Under the pieces are notes generated by a model that ran no database searches, had not been told where the DNA came from, and worked only from the letters and a program-made list of their open reading frames with translations. Made by a program: the position numbers and the translations under genes. From Amycolatopsis eburnea (GTDB lineage Bacteria > Actinomycetota > Actinomycetes > Mycobacteriales > Pseudonocardiaceae), in the NCBI RefSeq assembly GCF_003937945.1, contig NZ_RSEC01000021.1, positions 372,001-436,000 on the forward strand: a stretch of 64,000 nt of DNA, in the 5' to 3' direction. Positions 32,681-41,847 of this stretch are shown here, piece by piece (within the stretch, counting starts at the first letter, position 1; each line of letters starts with the position of its first letter).

Positions 32681-32916
32681 GCTTTCTGGCTGACTCCCTC
32701 GAGCACCTGGTGCGCGGGATCGTCGACAACCCGGACGAGGTCCGGGTCGAGCTGCTGACCACGCGCCGTGGCCGCACGCTCGAGGTGCACGTGCACCCCG
32801 ACGACCTCGGCAAGGTGATCGGCCGGGGTGGTCGCACGGCGACCGCCCTGCGCACCGTCATGGGCGGCATCGGTGGCCGCGGCGTCCGCGTCGACGTCGT
32901 CGACACCGACCGCTGA
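32677..32916 (+). CDS. khpA: KH-domain RNA-binding protein KhpA
   Basis: This 79-residue single KH domain carries the GxxG loop in [16 protein letters not shown] and begins [24 protein letters not shown]. The start is a GTG overlapping the rpsP stop. KhpA pairs with KhpB in many bacteria and binds RNA affecting cell wall synthesis. Its place between rpsP and rimM is conserved. Confidence 0.95.
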   Translation: MSFLADSLEHLVRGIVDNPDEVRVELLTTRRGRTLEVHVHPDDLGKVIGRGGRTATALRTVMGGIGGRGVRVDVVDTDR

Positions 32917-32938
32917 GCCCTTCCGGAAAACGGTCAGG

Positions 32939-33451
32939 ATGGACGTCGTAGTCGGTCGCATCGCCAAGGCGCACGGAATCCGCGGGGAACTCGCGGTGGA
33001 CGTGCGCACGGACTCGCCGGACGAGCGGTTCCGCGTCGGTGCGGCCGTGACGACGAAGCTGCGTGACGGCAGCAAAAGGGAACTCACCATCGCAGCCGCC
33101 CGCGAACACAGCGGGCGGCTGCTGGTGCGTTTCGAGGAGGTCCTCACCCGCGACGTCGCCGAGACGCTGCGGGGCGCGCTCCTGCTCGCCGACACCGACA
33201 CGCTGCCGCCCACCGGCGACCCGGACGAGTTCTACGACCACGAACTGGCCGGCCTGCGGGCCGAGCTGACCGACGGCGCGGTCGTCGGCAAGGTCGTCGA
33301 AGTCGTCCACTCGCCCGCGGGTGAGCTGCTGGAACTGGACGTCGACGGCCGCTCGGTACTGGTGCCGTTCGTCCGCGCGATCGTCCCCACCGTGGACGTC
33401 GCGGGCGGCCGGGTCGTGCTCGACCCGCCGGAAGGGCTCCTGGACGCCTGA
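32939..33451 (+). CDS. rimM: Ribosome maturation factor RimM
   Basis: This 170-residue protein has the N-terminal RimM barrel ([31 protein letters not shown]) and a C-terminal PRC-barrel ([13 protein letters not shown] ... [27 protein letters not shown]). It helps assemble the 30S head with S19. The ATG at 32939 has GTCAGG just before it. TrmD follows after a 1-base gap. Confidence 0.97.
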   Translation: MDVVVGRIAKAHGIRGELAVDVRTDSPDERFRVGAAVTTKLRDGSKRELTIAAAREHSGRLLVRFEEVLTRDVAETLRGALLLADTDTLPPTGDPDEFYDHELAGLRAELTDGAVVGKVVEVVHSPAGELLELDVDGRSVLVPFVRAIVPTVDVAGGRVVLDPPEGLLDA

Positions 33452-33452
33452 G

Positions 33453-34202
33453 ATGCGGATCGACGTCGTCACGATCTTCCCCGAATACCTCGACCCGCTG
33501 CGCGCCGCGCTGCTGGGCCGGGCGATCGACCGCGGCCTCATCGAGGTCGGCGTGCACGACCTGCGCGACTGGACCCACGACGTGCACCGCGCGGTCGACG
33601 ACGCCCCGTACGGCGGCGGCCCCGGCATGGTCATGAAGCCGCAGATCTGGGGTCCGGCGCTGGACGACGTGTGCCGTCCGGAGACGCGGCTCGTCGTGCC
33701 GACGCCGGCCGGAAAGCCGTTCACCCAGGAGCTGGCGCACGAGTACGCGGCGGAGAAGCACCTGGTGTTCGCCTGCGGCCGGTACGAGGGTATCGACCAG
33801 CGGGTCGTCGACGACGCCGCGCGCCGGATGCCGGTCGACGAGGTGTCGATCGGCGACTACGTACTGGTCGGTGGCGAGGCGGCGGTGCTCGTCATCGTCG
33901 AAGCCGTCGTCCGGCTGCTGCCCGGTGTGCTGGGCAACGCGCGTTCGGCCGCCGAGGACTCCTTCTCCGACGGCCTCCTCGAAGGGCCCAGCTACACGCG
34001 TCCGGAGGTGTGGCGGGAGCTGGCCGTGCCCGACGTGCTGCGGTCCGGGAACCACGCGCTGATCGACCGCTGGCGGCGCGACCAGGCCCTCGAACGCACC
34101 GCCCGGCGCCGCCCCGATCTCCTGGCTGCGCTGCCGGAAGGTAGCCTCGACAAGCACGATCGCGGGGTCCTGGAGGGCTTGGACCCCGGGCCGGTTACTT
34201 GA
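33453..34202 (+). CDS. trmD: tRNA (guanine37-N1)-methyltransferase TrmD
   Basis: This 249-residue SPOUT methyltransferase makes m1G37 in tRNAs reading CNN and GGG codons. [16 protein letters not shown] opens the protein. [24 protein letters not shown] and [18 protein letters not shown] form the trefoil knot, and [24 protein letters not shown] is the conserved lid and catalytic Asp region. It is the last gene of the rpsP cluster. Confidence 0.98.
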   Translation: MRIDVVTIFPEYLDPLRAALLGRAIDRGLIEVGVHDLRDWTHDVHRAVDDAPYGGGPGMVMKPQIWGPALDDVCRPETRLVVPTPAGKPFTQELAHEYAAEKHLVFACGRYEGIDQRVVDDAARRMPVDEVSIGDYVLVGGEAAVLVIVEAVVRLLPGVLGNARSAAEDSFSDGLLEGPSYTRPEVWRELAVPDVLRSGNHALIDRWRRDQALERTARRRPDLLAALPEGSLDKHDRGVLEGLDPGPVT

Positions 34203-34225
34203 TCCGTAGCCGGGTCTGCCATACT
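34199..34225 (+). promoter_or_regulatory. Promoter candidate for rplS
   Basis: TTGATC (34199-34204) and CATACT (34220-34225) are 15 bases apart. The transcript would carry a leader of about 125 bases before rplS, starting inside the trmD stop region. Confidence 0.4.
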
Positions 34226-34354
34226 TGACAGGTTGGCGTGAGTGGACCTCGTCGTCCGCGAGCCCGCCATCAGCCCCCTGGGTCGCCCGCAGCGGCACCG
34301 TTGCGCGCCCGGGGACGTGTACGCAAGCCATACGAAGACGAGGACGGACCACCG

Positions 34355-34723
34355 ATGAACACCCTGGACGCGCTGGACAAGCAGTCGCTGCGTTCCGACA
34401 TCCCGGACTTCCGCCCGGGCGACACGCTCAAGGTGCACGTCCGCGTCATCGAGGGCAACCGCGAGCGCAACCAGGTCTTCCAGGGCGTCGTGATCCGCCG
34501 TCAGGGCGGCGGCATCCGGGAGACCTTCACCGTCCGCAAGGTCTCCTTCGGCGTCGGCGTGGAGCGCACCTTCCCGGTGCACTCGCCGAACATCGCCGAG
34601 GTCGAGGTCCACAAGCGCGGTGACGTGCGGCGTGCGAAGCTCTACTACCTGCGCGACCTCCGCGGCAAGAAGGCCAAGATCAAGGAGCGCCGCGAGAACC
34701 GCGAGACGGCTTCGGCTAACTGA
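34355..34723 (+). CDS. rplS: 50S ribosomal protein L19
   Basis: This 122-residue protein has the L19 signature [20 protein letters not shown] and [14 protein letters not shown], ending with a basic tail ([20 protein letters not shown]). The ATG at 34355 starts [23 protein letters not shown]. It has a leader of over 100 bases, in which L19 autoregulation could act; no structure was resolved. Confidence 0.98.
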   Translation: MNTLDALDKQSLRSDIPDFRPGDTLKVHVRVIEGNRERNQVFQGVVIRRQGGGIRETFTVRKVSFGVGVERTFPVHSPNIAEVEVHKRGDVRRAKLYYLRDLRGKKAKIKERRENRETASAN

Positions 34724-34742
34724 GTCACAACCCGGTTACCGG

Positions 34743-34748
34743 TAGCCT
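34743..34748 (+). promoter_or_regulatory. -10 element of a leaderless promoter for lepB
   Basis: TAGCCT lies 6 bases before the lepB GTG at 34755, as expected for a leaderless transcript. No Shine-Dalgarno sequence precedes the GTG. Confidence 0.5.
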
Positions 34749-34754
34749 GACGAC

Positions 34755-35681
34755 GTGGCCGAACCCGTGTCCCAGAACGCTCCCGAGGATGACCCCGATC
34801 GCTCCGAAGAGGACAAGCCAAGGCTGTCCCGTTCCGAGGAGCGCGGGGGATCCCGCCGGCGGCGAGCCAAGCCCGCCAAGAAACGGTCGTTCTGGAAGGA
34901 ACTGCCGATCCTGCTCGTGATCGCCCTGGTGCTCACGATCCTGATCCAGACATTCCTCGCGAAAGTGTTCATGATCCCTTCGGGGTCCATGGAGGCGACG
35001 CTGCACGGGTGTCCCGGCTGCCACGGCGACCGGATCCTCGTCGACCGGGTCACCTACGACTTCACCGAGCCCTCCCCGGGCGACGTGATCGTGTTCAAGG
35101 GCCCGCCGGCGTGGATCAACAACGAGATCGCGCCGCAGGAGTCGGGCAACATCGTCGTCCGCGCGATCCAGGGGCTCGGCTCGCTGGTCGGGTTCGCCCC
35201 GCCGGACGAGCGCGACTTCGTCAAGCGGGTGATCGCCGTCGGCGGCCAGACCGTCCAGTGCTGCGACCCGCAGGGCCGCATGATCGTGGACGGCAAGTCG
35301 CTCGACGAGCCGTACATCCACTGGGAAGACCCGTCGGTCCAGGAGCAGAAGACCTTCGAGCCGGTCAAGGTGCCGGCCGGGATGGTCTGGGTCCAGGGCG
35401 ACAACCGCAACAACTCCGACGACTCCCGGTTCCAGGGCGGCGGCGGCGTGAACGGCGCGGTCCCCGTGGACAACATCATCGGCAAGGCGCGGATCATCGT
35501 CCTCCCGCCGAGCCGCTGGGGCGGGATCAGCGACCACAACCCGCAGGAGTCGGCGCAGCCGGTGGCCCTCGGCGCGCCGGCGTGGCAGAGCGGGATCCCG
35601 CTCGGCGCCGGGATCGCGGCGGCCTGGCCGGCGCTGTTCCTCGGGCGCAAGCTGAAGTCCGGACTGCGCCGGAAACGCTAA
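34755..35681 (+). CDS. lepB: Signal peptidase I
   Basis: This 308-residue membrane protease removes signal peptides. A charged cytoplasmic N-terminus (about residues 1-45) precedes one transmembrane helix (LPILLVIALVLTILIQTFLA). FMIPSGSMEATL carries the catalytic Ser, and DFVKRVIAVGGQTVQ carries the catalytic Lys. WVQGDNRNNSDDSRF is the conserved box E. A second hydrophobic helix near the C-terminus (GAGIAAAWPALFLG) precedes a basic tail. Insertions such as HGCPGCHGD are typical of actinomycetes. Confidence 0.96.
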   Translation: MAEPVSQNAPEDDPDRSEEDKPRLSRSEERGGSRRRRAKPAKKRSFWKELPILLVIALVLTILIQTFLAKVFMIPSGSMEATLHGCPGCHGDRILVDRVTYDFTEPSPGDVIVFKGPPAWINNEIAPQESGNIVVRAIQGLGSLVGFAPPDERDFVKRVIAVGGQTVQCCDPQGRMIVDGKSLDEPYIHWEDPSVQEQKTFEPVKVPAGMVWVQGDNRNNSDDSRFQGGGGVNGAVPVDNIIGKARIIVLPPSRWGGISDHNPQESAQPVALGAPAWQSGIPLGAGIAAAWPALFLGRKLKSGLRRKR

Positions 35682-35705
35682 CCACCCCCGACGGGTGATC
35701 CAGCC

Positions 35706-36599
35706 TTGACTCTTCCCGTTCCCCTCACCGCGGCCGAGCCGATCCGGCCACCGCGGGCCGTGGTGCGCGGCGACCTCTTCTGGGGTCTGCAGGGCGCGCT
35801 CGACCGCCGTGGCCTCGGCCCGGTCGCCGGTGTGGACGAAGCCGGCGCCGGGGCGTGCGCGGGGCCGCTCGTGGTCGCGGCCTGCGTCCTCAAGCAGGGC
35901 GACGCGAAGCTCACCGAGCTGACCGACTCGAAGCTGATGACGGCCAAGGCGCGCGACCGCGTCTACGACCTGGTCCTCAAACGCGCCGTCGACTACTCGG
36001 TGATCGTCATCTCCACGGCCGAGGTCGACCTCTACGGCATCCGGGTGATGAACCTCGAGGGCATGCGAAGGGCCGCGGCGGCGCTGCGCGTGCACCCGGG
36101 CTACATCCTCACCGACGGCTTCCGCGTCCCGGGCCTGACGGCCCCGAACACGGCGGTGATCAAGGGCGACCGCTCGGTGGCCTGCATCGCGGCGGCGTCG
36201 GTGCTGGCGAAGGTGACGCGGGACCGCATCATGGCGGGCCACCACGACGACTTCCCGCACTACGGCTTCGACGTGCACAAGGGGTACAGCACCTCGGACC
36301 ACCTGGCGGCCCTGCGCGAACACGGACCGAGTGAAGTCCACCGCTGGTCGTACACGAACGTGGCCACGGTGGCCGTGAAGCACGGGGTGCGCCCCACCAG
36401 GCCGGTCCTGCTGACGTACGCGGCCCTGGAGAAGGCCATGGAGGCGGGCACGACGGCGACGTTGTCCGCGGCCCTCGACGAAGCACTCGAGCCACAACTC
36501 AGCCTGCCGCTGCATGCCCCGGCCGCGGGTGTGGGTCACAATGAACGCTCCGCCGGCGGAGCAGCAGCACGATCCCGAGGAGGGGCGCGGATTTCATGA
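35706..36599 (+). CDS. rnhB: Ribonuclease HII
   Basis: This 297-residue enzyme cuts the RNA strand of RNA-DNA hybrids and removes misincorporated ribonucleotides. GVDEAGAGACAGPLVVAA holds the first Asp-Glu pair (Asp44, Glu45). LTDSKLM, YILTDGF and SVLAKVTRDRIM complete the active site. The start is TTG at 35706. The C-terminus is longer than in typical members (Ala/Gly/Arg-rich after residue 265). It overlaps the next gene by 4 bases. Confidence 0.95.
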   Translation: MTLPVPLTAAEPIRPPRAVVRGDLFWGLQGALDRRGLGPVAGVDEAGAGACAGPLVVAACVLKQGDAKLTELTDSKLMTAKARDRVYDLVLKRAVDYSVIVISTAEVDLYGIRVMNLEGMRRAAAALRVHPGYILTDGFRVPGLTAPNTAVIKGDRSVACIAAASVLAKVTRDRIMAGHHDDFPHYGFDVHKGYSTSDHLAALREHGPSEVHRWSYTNVATVAVKHGVRPTRPVLLTYAALEKAMEAGTTATLSAALDEALEPQLSLPLHAPAAGVGHNERSAGGAAARSRGGARIS

Positions 36600-36919
36600 G
36601 CGCAGAGGATCTCGAGAAGTACGAGACCGAGATGGAGCTCTCGCTGTACCGCGAGTACCGCGACATAGTGGGTCAGTTCTCGTACGTGGTGGAGACCGAG
36701 CGGCGGTTCTACCTGGCCAACGCAGTGGACGTCCAGGTCCGCGACGGCGGCGGCGAGGTGTACTTCGAGGTCCGCATGTCGGACGCCTGGGTCTGGGACA
36801 TGTACCGCCCGGCCCGCTTCGTCAAGCACGTCCGGGTCATCACGTTCAAGGACGTCAACGTGGAGGAGCTCGACAAACCCGACTTGCGCCTCCCCGAAGA
36901 CGGCCCGTTCTCGGGCTGA
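36596..36919 (+). CDS. DUF2469 family protein
   Basis: This 107-residue acidic protein starts MSAEDLEKYETEMELSLYREYRDIVGQFSYVVETERRFYLAN, the conserved opening of DUF2469, found next to rnhB across actinobacteria. It has no signal peptide or catalytic motif. The conserved Tyr/Trp/Asp pattern (DAWVWDMYRPARFVKHVRVITFKDVNVEEL) suggests a structural or binding role. It is translationally coupled to rnhB and ended by a strong terminator. Confidence 0.95.
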   Translation: MSAEDLEKYETEMELSLYREYRDIVGQFSYVVETERRFYLANAVDVQVRDGGGEVYFEVRMSDAWVWDMYRPARFVKHVRVITFKDVNVEELDKPDLRLPEDGPFSG

Positions 36920-36933
36920 GCCGAGCTTCGAAG

Positions 36934-36976
36934 AACCGCGCCCCTTCACCTGACCGGGTGAGGGGCGCGGTTTTTT
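36934..36976 (+). terminator. Rho-independent terminator after DUF2469
   Basis: AACCGCGCCCCTTCACC pairs with GGTGAGGGGCGCGGTT across a 6-base loop, followed by TTTTTT (36971-36976). It is the clearest classical terminator in the window and ends the lepB-rnhB-DUF2469 transcript. Confidence 0.9.
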
Positions 36977-37093
36977 CGTGCGCCCTCAGCGGTGCGCGGC
37001 CGCTGGGTTCGCGCACGTCACCCTGCTTGCCGACCCACGACGCGCGTTCTTCCCGCGGCGACCTGATGCCATCGCCGAGACCTGGTCGTTCGC

Positions 37094-37430
37094 GCCCGCA
37101 GCCCGCAGCCCGCAGCCCGCAGCCCGCAGCCCGCAGCCCGCCGTCCGCGTCCCCGAGCCCGCGTTCCAGCAGCCCCAGCCCGCAGTTCCGCGTTCTAGCA
37201 GCCCCGGCTCGTAGCCCGCAGTCCCAGGCCAGCAGCCGCAGTCCGCGTTCCAGCAGCCTCGGCCCGCAGTCTCCAGGCCGGCAGCCGCGGCCTGCATTCC
37301 AGCAGCCCGGCCCGCAGTCCGCAGCCCGGCAGCCCCGGCTCGTAGGCCGCAGTCCCCAGGTCACGAGCCTCGGCCCGCACCCGCAGCCCAGGCCCACGGG
37401 TTGCGGCCCGCGGCTCCCAGCCCGCCACTC
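37094..37430. repeat. GCCCGCA minisatellite with degenerate flank
   Basis: Six full and one partial tandem copies of the heptamer GCCCGCA run from 37094 to 37140. From 37141 to about 37430 a degenerate longer unit recurs, with GCGTTCCAGCAGCC and GGCCCGCAGT text. The heptamer length would shift any reading frame, so this is not a coding repeat. Confidence 0.8.
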
Positions 37431-37589
37431 CGCCGCTGTCGGTCGCCATCGCGTCCCGGCATCGGCGGCGTGCACCTCGCCGCAAGTGTGCGGCCCCCCT
37501 GAGGACTCCGCGGCTTCCACCCACCGCGTCGGTCGCCCTAGCACACCGCCCCGACAATCCGGGCGCGTTTCACCCCACCCCGGGACAAG

Positions 37590-37616
37590 TTGTCCACAAC
37601 ACCCCAGTTGTCCACA
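37590..37616 (+). promoter_or_regulatory. Two DnaA boxes before yraN
   Basis: TTGTCCACA occurs at 37590-37598 and 37608-37616, exactly 18 bases apart in the same orientation. This is the high-GC actinomycete DnaA-box consensus. No dnaA, dnaN or oriC-like cluster is near, so a titration or regulatory site is more likely than an origin. Confidence 0.55.
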
Positions 37617-37735
37617 GCCCCGCGAATCAGCTCTGGCCCGCCTCCTCCCCGCCCTGACATCGTCGAATGCACACGCACCGTGATCGCCGGGACCGCCCCG
37701 GTGACCGGCGCGGCACCGACGAGGGGGCGACCACG

Positions 37736-38113
37736 ATGACGGGCACCGACGAGCTCGCGAGACACCGCCGCGACCTGGGCGCCTGGGGCGAGGACCTCGC
37801 CCTCCGCTACCTGGAGGACCGCGGCCTCGTCCTGCTGGCCCGCAACTGGCGCTGCCGCGAAGGCGAGCTGGACCTCGTCTTCACCGACCGCACCCGCGTC
37901 ATCGTCTGCGAGGTGAAAACCCGCACGAGCACCGAATTCGGCCTCCCGACGGAGACGGTGACGGAGGAGAAGGCCGGCCGAGTCCGCCGAGCCGCCGAGC
38001 GCTGGCTGCGCGACTTCCGCATCCCCTGGTGCCCGGTCCGCTACGACGTCATCACCATCCTCGCCGAGCCGGGCACCAGCCCCCGCCTCCAGCACCTCGA
38101 GGCGGCGTTCTGA
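37736..38113 (+). CDS. YraN family endonuclease-like protein
   Basis: This 125-residue UPF0102/YraN protein has a restriction-endonuclease-like fold: GAWGEDLALRYLEDRGLVLLARNWRC, then GELDLVF and VCEVKTRTS giving the E-x-D and E-x-K metal site. It is implicated in DNA processing alongside ComM and DprA, with which it forms an operon. The ATG at 37736 is the best start. The stop overlaps the comM ATG by 1 base. Confidence 0.93.
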   Translation: MTGTDELARHRRDLGAWGEDLALRYLEDRGLVLLARNWRCREGELDLVFTDRTRVIVCEVKTRTSTEFGLPTETVTEEKAGRVRRAAERWLRDFRIPWCPVRYDVITILAEPGTSPRLQHLEAAF

Positions 38114-39624
38114 TGCCCATCGCCAAGACGTGGAGCGTCGCACTGCTGGGGATCGACGGCCGGGTCATCGAGATCGAAGCCGACCTCGGCGGCGGGCTCA
38201 GCCGCATCACCCTGGTCGGCCTGCCCGACGCCGGGCTGCGCGAAGCCAAGGACCGCGTCCGCTCCGCCGTCCGCAATTCCGGGCAGCCCTGGCCGGAGGG
38301 CAAAGTGACACTCGGCCTTTCCCCGGCGAACCTCCCGAAGGTCGGCTCGGCCTACGACCTCGGCATCGCCGCCGCGGTGCTCGCCGCGAACGGCGCGGTC
38401 CCGGCGACGCGGCTGCTCGGCACGGTCCTGCTCGGCGAGCTCGCCCTCGACGGCCGCGTCCGCCCGGTCCGCGGCATCCTCCCCGGCCTGCTGGCGGCCC
38501 GTGCGGCCGGCTACGAACGCGCCGTCGTCCCGGCGGACTCCCTCGTCGAGGCGGCGCTCGTCGACGGCATCGAGATCGCCGGCGCGCCGCACCTGCGGGA
38601 CTTCGTCGCGTGGCTGAAGCGGGAAGGCGAGCTGGCGCACCCGGAAACACCCGGCCCGGCGGTCCCGCCGGCCGTGCCGGATCTCGCCGACGTGGTCGGG
38701 CAGCCCGAAGGCCGCTGGGCCTTGGAGGTGGCCGCCGCGGGCGGGCACCACGTCCTGTTCACCGGCCCGCCCGGTGTCGGCAAGACGATGCTGGCGAAAC
38801 GCCTGCCCGGCCTGCTGCCCCGGCTGTCGTCCGAGGAATCCCTGGAGGTGACCGCGGTGCACTCCGTCGACGGCTCGCTGTCGAGGTCGTCACCGCTGGT
38901 CACCGTGCCGCCGTTCGTGGCCCCGCACCACTCGATCACGGTCGCGGCGCTCATCGGCGGCGGCAGCGGTCTCGCCTCCCCGGGCGCGATCAGCCGCGCC
39001 CACCGCGGCGTGCTGTTCCTCGACGAAGTCTGCGAGTTCGGCAGCGAGCGCCTCGAATCCCTGCGGACGGTGCTCGAGGAAGGCGAAGTGCGCATCGCGC
39101 GCGTCAAAGGCGCGATCACGTACCCGGCGCGCTTCCAGCTCGTGCTGGCGACCAACCCCTGCGCGTGCGCGCCGCCGAAGGACACCGACTGCGTCTGCAC
39201 GCCGATGGCCCGCCGCCGCTACCTCAGCCGCCTGTCCGGGCCCCTGCTCGACCGCGTCGACCTGTCCGTCCGCTTGCGCCCGCTGAGCGCGCTCAGCGCC
39301 CACGACAGCGACGCGGCGGAGCCGACGGAAACAGTCCGCGAGCGCGTGCTCGAGGCGCGCCGCCGCGCCACCGAACGCTGGAAGGAGCAGGGCTGGCGCT
39401 CGAACTCCGAGGTACCCGGCCCGGCGTTGCGCCGCGAGTTCGCGTTGCCCCCGGACGCGACGGTCCTCCTGGACCGCGCCATGGACCGCGGTTTCCTGAG
39501 TGGCCGTGGGGCCGATCGCTGCCTGCGCATCGCTTGGACCCTGGCCGACCTCGACGGGCAGGCCCGCCCAGGCGTCGAACAGGTCGGTGCGGCGCTGGAC
39601 TTCCGCGAGCGGGTGGCGGCATGA
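38113..39624 (+). CDS. comM: YifB/ComM family Mg-chelatase-like AAA ATPase
   Basis: This 503-residue protein has an N-terminal Lon-protease-like fold (GLPDAGLREAKDRVRSAVRNSG), an AAA+ core with GPPGVGKTMLAKRLPGLLP (Walker A, about residue 217), FLDEVCEF (Walker B) and the Mg-chelatase C-terminal domain. A CACAPPKDTDCVCTP cysteine cluster is conserved in the family. ComM is a helicase promoting branch migration during DNA uptake. It lies between yraN and dprA with start/stop overlaps. Confidence 0.95.
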   Translation: MPIAKTWSVALLGIDGRVIEIEADLGGGLSRITLVGLPDAGLREAKDRVRSAVRNSGQPWPEGKVTLGLSPANLPKVGSAYDLGIAAAVLAANGAVPATRLLGTVLLGELALDGRVRPVRGILPGLLAARAAGYERAVVPADSLVEAALVDGIEIAGAPHLRDFVAWLKREGELAHPETPGPAVPPAVPDLADVVGQPEGRWALEVAAAGGHHVLFTGPPGVGKTMLAKRLPGLLPRLSSEESLEVTAVHSVDGSLSRSSPLVTVPPFVAPHHSITVAALIGGGSGLASPGAISRAHRGVLFLDEVCEFGSERLESLRTVLEEGEVRIARVKGAITYPARFQLVLATNPCACAPPKDTDCVCTPMARRRYLSRLSGPLLDRVDLSVRLRPLSALSAHDSDAAEPTETVRERVLEARRRATERWKEQGWRSNSEVPGPALRREFALPPDATVLLDRAMDRGFLSGRGADRCLRIAWTLADLDGQARPGVEQVGAALDFRERVAA

Positions 39625-40763
39625 CCCCCGACGACGTGCGCCGCGCCCGCGCCTACCTGCTGCGAGTGGCCGAACCACCCGCGCCCGCGTTGGTCGCCTT
39701 CGTGGCCGAACACGGGCCGGTCGCGGCCGCCGAGCGGGTCCGTGGTGGGGACTGCCCGGCCGAGGTGCTGAAGGCGACCGAAGCCCGGCGGGAATACGAC
39801 CTGGTCGCCCAGGACTTCGCCCGGGCGGCCGAGGCCGGAGCCCGGCTGGTGGTTCCCGAGGACGACGAGTGGCCCGGCTGGCCGCTGCTCGCCGTGGACC
39901 AGGCCGCGCGGCGCGGGGTGGCCGAGGCTGTTCCGCCGCTGGCGTTGTGGGTGGCCGGCGAGGTCGCGCTGGGTACCGCCACCGATCGGGCCGTGGCCGT
40001 CGTCGGGGCCCGCGCGGCCACTGACTACGGCGAGCACCACGCGGCCGAGCTCGCGTACGGGCTGGCCGGCCGGGGCGTGCCGGTGTTCTCAGGAGCGGCG
40101 TACGGCATCGACGGTGCCGCACACCGCGGCGCGCTCGCCGCCGGCGGGGTCACCGCCGCGGTGCTCGGCTGCGCCGTCGACGCCGGTTATCCGGCCGGTC
40201 ACGTCGGCCTGCTGAACCGGATCGTGCGGTCCGGCGGCGCGATCGTCAGCGAGTACCCGCCCGGCACCCCGCCGGCGCGGCACCGCTTCCTCGTCCGCAA
40301 CCGGCTGATCGCCGCGCTGACCGAGGGCACCGTCGTGGTCGAGGCCGGGCAGCGCAGCGGCGCCCGCAACACCGCGAGCACCGCCGGCGCCTTCGGCAAG
40401 ATCGTGATGGCGTTGCCGGGGCCGGTTTCGTCCGCCATGTCCGTCGGCTGCCACGAGCTGATCCGCGACTCCCGGGCGACGCTGGTCTCGACGATCGACC
40501 AGGTTCTCGAGACCGTGGGCCACTTCGGCATCGCCGAGGACACGGCGCCAGGTCGCGGGAAGCGGTCCACCGACCGGCTCGGGCCCGAAGCACTGCGTAC
40601 CTACGAGGCGCTGGCCGTGCGCGCGGAGCGGTCCGACGCGGAGATCGCGGTCGAAGCGGGCATCCCGCTGCGGCGGGTGCGCGCCCTGCTGCCGGCGCTG
40701 GAGATCGACGGATTCGCCGTCCGCGGGGAAGCCGGGTGGCGACGACGGAGGGAAAGCGCGTGA
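39621..40763 (+). CDS. dprA: DNA-processing protein DprA
   Basis: This 380-residue protein loads RecA on incoming single-stranded DNA. The Rossmann core shows [47 protein letters not shown], then [28 protein letters not shown] and [21 protein letters not shown]-terminal winged helix (about 325-375) is present. It overlaps comM (ATGA). Natural competence is not established for this lineage, so a role in recombination or repair is equally possible. Confidence 0.95.
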   Translation: MTPDDVRRARAYLLRVAEPPAPALVAFVAEHGPVAAAERVRGGDCPAEVLKATEARREYDLVAQDFARAAEAGARLVVPEDDEWPGWPLLAVDQAARRGVAEAVPPLALWVAGEVALGTATDRAVAVVGARAATDYGEHHAAELAYGLAGRGVPVFSGAAYGIDGAAHRGALAAGGVTAAVLGCAVDAGYPAGHVGLLNRIVRSGGAIVSEYPPGTPPARHRFLVRNRLIAALTEGTVVVEAGQRSGARNTASTAGAFGKIVMALPGPVSSAMSVGCHELIRDSRATLVSTIDQVLETVGHFGIAEDTAPGRGKRSTDRLGPEALRTYEALAVRAERSDAEIAVEAGIPLRRVRALLPALEIDGFAVRGEAGWRRRRESA

Positions 40764-40866
40764 ACGCCACGAAATCCGGGAGAAATCGTCGACGGGGTTC
40801 GGCCGGTCCGGTGGGCCCGCGTGGCGATCCTTGACCGCGGGCGGTAGTTCGCGCAGCGTGACAGCC

Positions 40867-41847
40867 ATGCCGTCACCACGCTCCGGCCGGGCCCGCCGTC
40901 CCGACCTGCGCGCGCTCCGGGCCGCGCTGCCCGAGCCCGTCCGGGCCGTCGTCACCGGGTACGAACGGCACCTCGGGCTCGAGCGCGGGCTGTCCGCGCA
41001 CACCGTCCGCGCGTACGTCGGCGACGCGGTGTCGCTGCTGGGCTTCGTCGTGGACGGCGGGGGCGCCCTCGCCGACCTCGACCTCGCGCGGCTGCGGGCG
41101 TGGCTCGCCGCGCAGCAGACCGGCGGGGCGAGCCGTACGACGCTCGCGCGGCGGGCCGCCTCGGCCCGGACGTTCACCGCGTGGGCGCGCCGGACCGGTG
41201 TCCTGGCCACCGACCCGGGTGGCAGGCTCGCCGCCCCGCGGGCGCACCGCACCCTGCCCGGGGTGTTGCGCGCCGGGCAGGCGGGGGAGGTCATGCAGGC
41301 CTCGGCGGCGGGTGCGGAGCAACGCGATCCCGTCGCACTGCGTGATCGCGCGATCGTCGAGCTGCTCTACGCCACCGGCATCCGCGTGTCCGAGTTGTGC
41401 GGGCTGGACGTCGGCGGGGCCGACTTCTCCCGTCGTGTCGTCACGGTGCTCGGCAAGGGCGCGAAGGAACGCGTCGTCCCGTTCGGTGTCCCGGCGGCCG
41501 CGGCGCTCGCGGACTGGATCGACGAGGGGCGGCCGAAGATCGTCGCGGAAAGCGGTGGTGACGGCACCGAGCCCGCGCTTTTCCTCGGTGTCCGGGGCAA
41601 ACGCGTCGACCCGCGGGCGGTGCGGCGAGTCGTGCACGAGGCCGTCACGGCGGTGCCCGGAGCGCTCGACATGGGGCCGCACGGCCTGCGGCATTCCGCC
41701 GCGACGCATCTGCTCGAAGGGGGCGCCGATCTCAGGAGCGTTCAGGAACTGCTCGGTCACGCTACGCTTGCCACGACGCAGCTCTACACTCATGTGACCG
41801 TCGACCGGTTGAAAGCGATCCATGACCGAGCGCACCCCAGGGCCTGA
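40867..41847 (+). CDS. XerC/XerD-like tyrosine recombinase
   Basis: This 326-residue protein has an N-terminal SAM-like core-binding domain ([28 protein letters not shown]). Its catalytic domain contains [15 protein letters not shown] (Arg), [11 protein letters not shown] (Lys), [18 protein letters not shown] (His and Arg), [16 protein letters not shown] (His and Tyr). It is complete and probably resolves chromosome dimers, as XerC lies at this place in other actinomycetes. The ATG at 40867 is used; a GTG 6 bases earlier is possible. Its 3' end overlaps the longest reading of whiG by 26 bases. Confidence 0.9.
   Translation: MPSPRSGRARRPDLRALRAALPEPVRAVVTGYERHLGLERGLSAHTVRAYVGDAVSLLGFVVDGGGALADLDLARLRAWLAAQQTGGASRTTLARRAASARTFTAWARRTGVLATDPGGRLAAPRAHRTLPGVLRAGQAGEVMQASAAGAEQRDPVALRDRAIVELLYATGIRVSELCGLDVGGADFSRRVVTVLGKGAKERVVPFGVPAAAALADWIDEGRPKIVAESGGDGTEPALFLGVRGKRVDPRAVRRVVHEAVTAVPGALDMGPHGLRHSAATHLLEGGADLRSVQELLGHATLATTQLYTHVTVDRLKAIHDRAHPRA

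Larger units (their letters stand above)
36977..37735. other. Long gene-free region with minisatellite and DnaA boxes
   Basis: About 760 bases lie between the DUF2469 terminator and yraN. The region holds a GCCCGCA repeat tract (37094-37140) decaying into AGCAGCCC/GGCCCGCAGT-like text to about 37430, and two DnaA-box 9-mers (37590-37616). Open frames across it are Cys/Gly/Arg-rich by-products of the repeat and lack typical codon use, so none is called. Confidence 0.6.

Noticed and set aside
36855-37544. Possible Cys/Gly-rich protein on the minus strand
   Set aside because: Its sequence is the direct translation of the GCCCGCA repeat tract and its flanks, and it overlaps a strong terminator; no ribosome binding site or conserved domain.
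36977-37735. Replication origin suggested by two DnaA boxes and tandem repeats
   Set aside because: No dnaA, dnaN, gyr or rnpA genes and no A/T-rich unwinding region; only two boxes are present.
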